This document shows positions 33,201 to 34,860 of a stretch of 34,860 bases of DNA, piece by piece. A program made the position numbers and the translations under genes. Every line of letters starts with the position of its first letter. Position 1 is the stretch's first letter. The notes below the pieces were generated by a model that did not search any database, was not told where the DNA came from, and saw nothing but the letters and a program-made list of their open reading frames with translations. Origin of the DNA: JBKEDG01 sp047973085 (GTDB lineage: Bacteria > Bacillota_I > Bacilli_A > JBKEDG01); contig JBKEBI010000022.1 in assembly GCA_047973085.1 (NCBI GenBank), forward strand, positions 1-34,860. The letters are read 5' to 3'.

Positions 33201-34860
33201 TTTATCATATGATTACACAAGAATAGATAATAAAGATATGATTAACGCTGCATACGATGAAGCATCCGCAGCAGCAACAACTTTGAGTTGGCTTGATCGC
33301 TCTATATTATATTTTGGGTTTAATGATAGCCATGATAATGCAGAGGCTTTAGATATAGTAATGACTTTCCCAACTAGTAACTTAACAATGGAATGTAATG
33401 ATGTTGACCCAAATGTTATTAAAACATCTACACCTCCAGATGGAACTTGGGTAAAACCTGGAGAAAAAATTCATTATGAAGTTGAACTTAAAGCAGATGC
33501 ATTAGGATTATGGAAACAAGCACCGATGACAATAACTGATATTATTCCAGAAAATACTACATATGTTAATGGTAGTGGAATTGTTAATTATAGATTATTA
33601 CAATATGAATCGACACCTTATGATCCAAATAATCCAAATGAAGTTGTTCCATTTGAAACAAGAAACGTAGGATATATTACAAGTGAAAAGGATTCTAATG
33701 GAAAAGTTACTTCAATCACTGGTAATTATGATGGGATTTTAAATAGTGGTGATACCCTAGTGTTAGAGTTTGATGTGATAGTGGATGAAATTGACTCAGA
33801 AGATGTGGTTCAAGAATGGACAGGTAATACATTTGAGTTAGATAAATTTGAAGTTATGACAAATTATTCGGGTACAATAGGTGATAATAATTCGCAGACA
33901 ATTAGTACAAGTGGTTCAAAAGTAATGACACAATCAATATTTGAGGTAGATTTTTCTAGGCCATTTTCTATGGAATTTGATCTTAGTGTTGCTAATGAAC
34001 AAACTGAATATCAATTAGGATTTGGATTTTCTTCTGAAAGATTAGATTATGGTGCAAAGTATGGTGAGAAATCAACTAATGAAGGTATTTATTTCTACAA
34101 TAATGGTAGAACAACATATAGAGAATCTTCAGGAGTACATCAATACAATGCTTCAACATCAATAATAGGAGAAAAAATCACTCGTGCAAAATGGGACAAG
34201 CAGCGATTAGAATATAATCCATACACAAAGGAAATAACTGTTACAATGACTAATGCTAATAGTTCATATGAATTTACACGAGAACTTATAGGAAATGTAG
34301 AAGATTATAAATATATTGGAACAAGCTTAGAACAATGGGCAAATCCAAATAGTGTTTCTATTAATTCTGCAAAATTTATTTATGAAGATATTCAAATAAG
34401 TAAAAATATTGTAAATGGTGCTACAGCATGTTATACGGAATATCCAGATGCTACTTCTACTACGATATGTTTAGATTCAAATGAGCTTATTCATCCAACA
34501 GGTGAAATTGAAGAAATTGTAGAAGTTGACAAGACAGTAGAAGATGCAAGTGGAAATGGATATGTAGAAAATGGAGAAGAAATTACATACTCAATCAAAG
34601 TTTCAAATACAGGTAATTTTGATTTGAGAGAATATGTAGTAGTGGATACATTAACAGATATAGAAAAGTACTATGAAAACTATGAGTCAGTAAGTGTAGG
34701 AGTAGTAGGAAAATCATTGACGGATGGAAGTGAAGTAGCAATAAATTATACACCAAATCCAGTAAGTTATAGTGATTTAATGACAGAAGGATTAACGATT
34801 GAGCAAGTGCCAGCAAATACAATAATAGAGATCACATATACATTAGTAGCAAAAGGTGAT
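30205..34860 (+). CDS. Giant membrane-anchored surface protein with GEVED-like and DUF11-like modules, partial
   Basis: An open frame of 1552 codons runs to the window end without a stop. Residues 1-32 are a basic cytoplasmic tail; 33-48 (FLIAFLLIILVVSINF) form a signal-anchor or long signal peptide. The rest is acidic, extracellular-looking and rich in Asp, Asn, Ser and Thr. Near residues 735-835 LIWLDLNQNGIFDEGEG and FGEIEDYKIIAI match a GEVED-type module. Near residue 1070 KTSTPPDGTWVKPGEKIHYE and near 1440 DKTVEDASGNGYVENGEEIT match DUF11 repeats. Residues about 1247-1370 look like a lectin-like beta sandwich, low confidence. AGGAAAGGG at 30187-30195 precedes the ATG. No sorting signal can be checked because the end is missing. 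A role in adhesion or a surface layer is likely; the ligand is unknown. Confidence 0.88.
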   Translation, partial: MSKKWVFRDGQKSNILTKIISKTPPKVGKKGGFLIAFLLIILVVSINFIKTSNEGYNFKELTSFDDKKVFLLEVNNGVSKDGEELLLASINGRSYSIVSTTGTESKEEILELVKSEESSEIDQSLPLTDGSYAVIVDEDIEEISDEFEVVSKDDYNDFGVAGYKLASQNEYDYFYLKVTDEQLLENGYYINDAFANTKTLSYVDVSDSKPEIDSDSEETYYSALNVTENEEKSFSEIKEQHIEIVYESMKTNKDLGINSEDDTEIILDWVALYTNDDSVSTDVENGASGVVYSEEMIVKVAKDSEFTGFVSSAVVKEDIASEVSSTVERRPLNDMRSLTDDSVYYNPSNQGNITPWEIIKYTVINSGDNIPVREVVEYDPTTLIVDTDIYFSFSPVPGATYWYAFQDIDTDYPTLADKAGLIEENSNTSEDGLINWVVLDETNPNVIMDSNGKYLVKLPVINENQTLLVNTQENMLPFNVSMYDKWFNTRIDAEANGAETKVIFNNTNFNDSDVEIPSLGSFYDYAASGKLQGDMYYTTADGTRNGPVSVIFDGETVTTTIPENFDNVYSIDYTLNDPYGNNIINSGIWRNYDILGECLSNCDYSDAPESYGSIKVAIAETSVRDSQRNHKGIAIGYDNPDPDDDVVFSEDNALSDDRTAGTDGSSRGTFTEGWPVLLWGKTLHYDYSDDETGLGGKTQNSNGEIEFNIGERYWYMEVPYLFDATVASTQGVEEAKMLIWLDLNQNGIFDEGEGQENIVTPYTWVPSESTGQTAFSLSYQTTNFSWDLEKFQLNEMSLKTNGTYMRVVMTTDMSYTLADAATSPVDSVEGKSFGEIEDYKIIAIDNRDECGTSLVNNAEMIPSQVIVSGNSIKYEDVKNPYGSNVDIVVTADDGTLIPQKAIDSTGTITFGFHGYNSGGTGIIHPGYFKVQAFETGTDIPISIPIQIRASDLDQYETLGAYPPPSNISYDDDSFWTAWNSGPGYFEWYKPASYPAFTGHLSYDYTRIDNKDMINAAYDEASAAATTLSWLDRSILYFGFNDSHDNAEALDIVMTFPTSNLTMECNDVDPNVIKTSTPPDGTWVKPGEKIHYEVELKADALGLWKQAPMTITDIIPENTTYVNGSGIVNYRLLQYESTPYDPNNPNEVVPFETRNVGYITSEKDSNGKVTSITGNYDGILNSGDTLVLEFDVIVDEIDSEDVVQEWTGNTFELDKFEVMTNYSGTIGDNNSQTISTSGSKVMTQSIFEVDFSRPFSMEFDLSVANEQTEYQLGFGFSSERLDYGAKYGEKSTNEGIYFYNNGRTTYRESSGVHQYNASTSIIGEKITRAKWDKQRLEYNPYTKEITVTMTNANSSYEFTRELIGNVEDYKYIGTSLEQWANPNSVSINSAKFIYEDIQISKNIVNGATACYTEYPDATSTTICLDSNELIHPTGEIEEIVEVDKTVEDASGNGYVENGEEITYSIKVSNTGNFDLREYVVVDTLTDIEKYYENYESVSVGVVGKSLTDGSEVAINYTPNPVSYSDLMTEGLTIEQVPANTIIEITYTLVAKGD

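Overview
The window comes from a very AT-rich, low-GC Gram-positive-type bacterium (Bacillota, or a walled-type relative of the Mollicutes). The signs are strong AGGAGG-type ribosome binding sites, a guanine riboswitch, a T-box leader, an infC-rpmI-rplT operon with leader, CCA-encoding tRNA genes, a lipobox lipoprotein and a large anchored surface protein. Tryptophan is read from TGG and TGA acts only as stop, so this is not a Mycoplasma/Spiroplasma-type code. A single-chain PurL of about 1225 residues replaces the PurS/Q/L set of Bacillus; this suggests Erysipelotrichia or a neighbouring class, but that placement is inference. Nearly all of the window is chromosomal housekeeping DNA. No transposase, prophage or CRISPR was seen.

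Layout: 1-84 is the 3' end of a 5S rRNA gene. 188-1009 is a MerR/GyrI-like regulator behind a 19-bp-spacer promoter. 1075-12919 is one transcription unit: extended -10 promoter, guanine riboswitch with a clear terminator/antiterminator switch, then purE-K-L-C-F-M-N-H-D, which takes PRPP to IMP except for the PurB step. rpmB converges on it through a shared terminator region. 13250-17567 is a HAD phosphatase plus a heterodimeric ABC exporter. 17690-18040 is a tRNA cluster (Ser-TGA, initiator Met, Asp, Phe); the initiator gene has unusual mismatches. 18149-19177 is a secreted HExxHxxGxxH metalloprotease, followed by about 775 bp of gene-poor DNA with a probable decayed reading frame.

19953-28046 holds an unrecognised small protein (minus strand), an HutG-like ureohydrolase, a YaiI/YqxD protein, a T-box-controlled leuS, a BMP/PnrA-type nucleoside-binding lipoprotein, a radical SAM protein, and an Ogt-type DNA methyltransferase that overlaps the radical SAM gene tail-to-tail. 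28095-29630 is infC-rpmI-rplT on the minus strand, with a probable ATT start for infC and a C-terminal Rho_N-like domain fused to L20. 29631-30204 is noncoding and repeat-rich, with a pair of inverted palindromic sites around a candidate -10. From 30205 to the window end runs one open reading frame of at least 1552 codons: a membrane-anchored surface protein with GEVED-like and DUF11-like modules.

The best candidates for something new are the inverted palindromes upstream of the giant surface protein (possible phase-variable promoter), the L20-Rho_N fusion, the odd initiator tRNA gene and the small secreted metalloprotease. No complete new multi-gene system was found; most of the window is recognisable housekeeping machinery.
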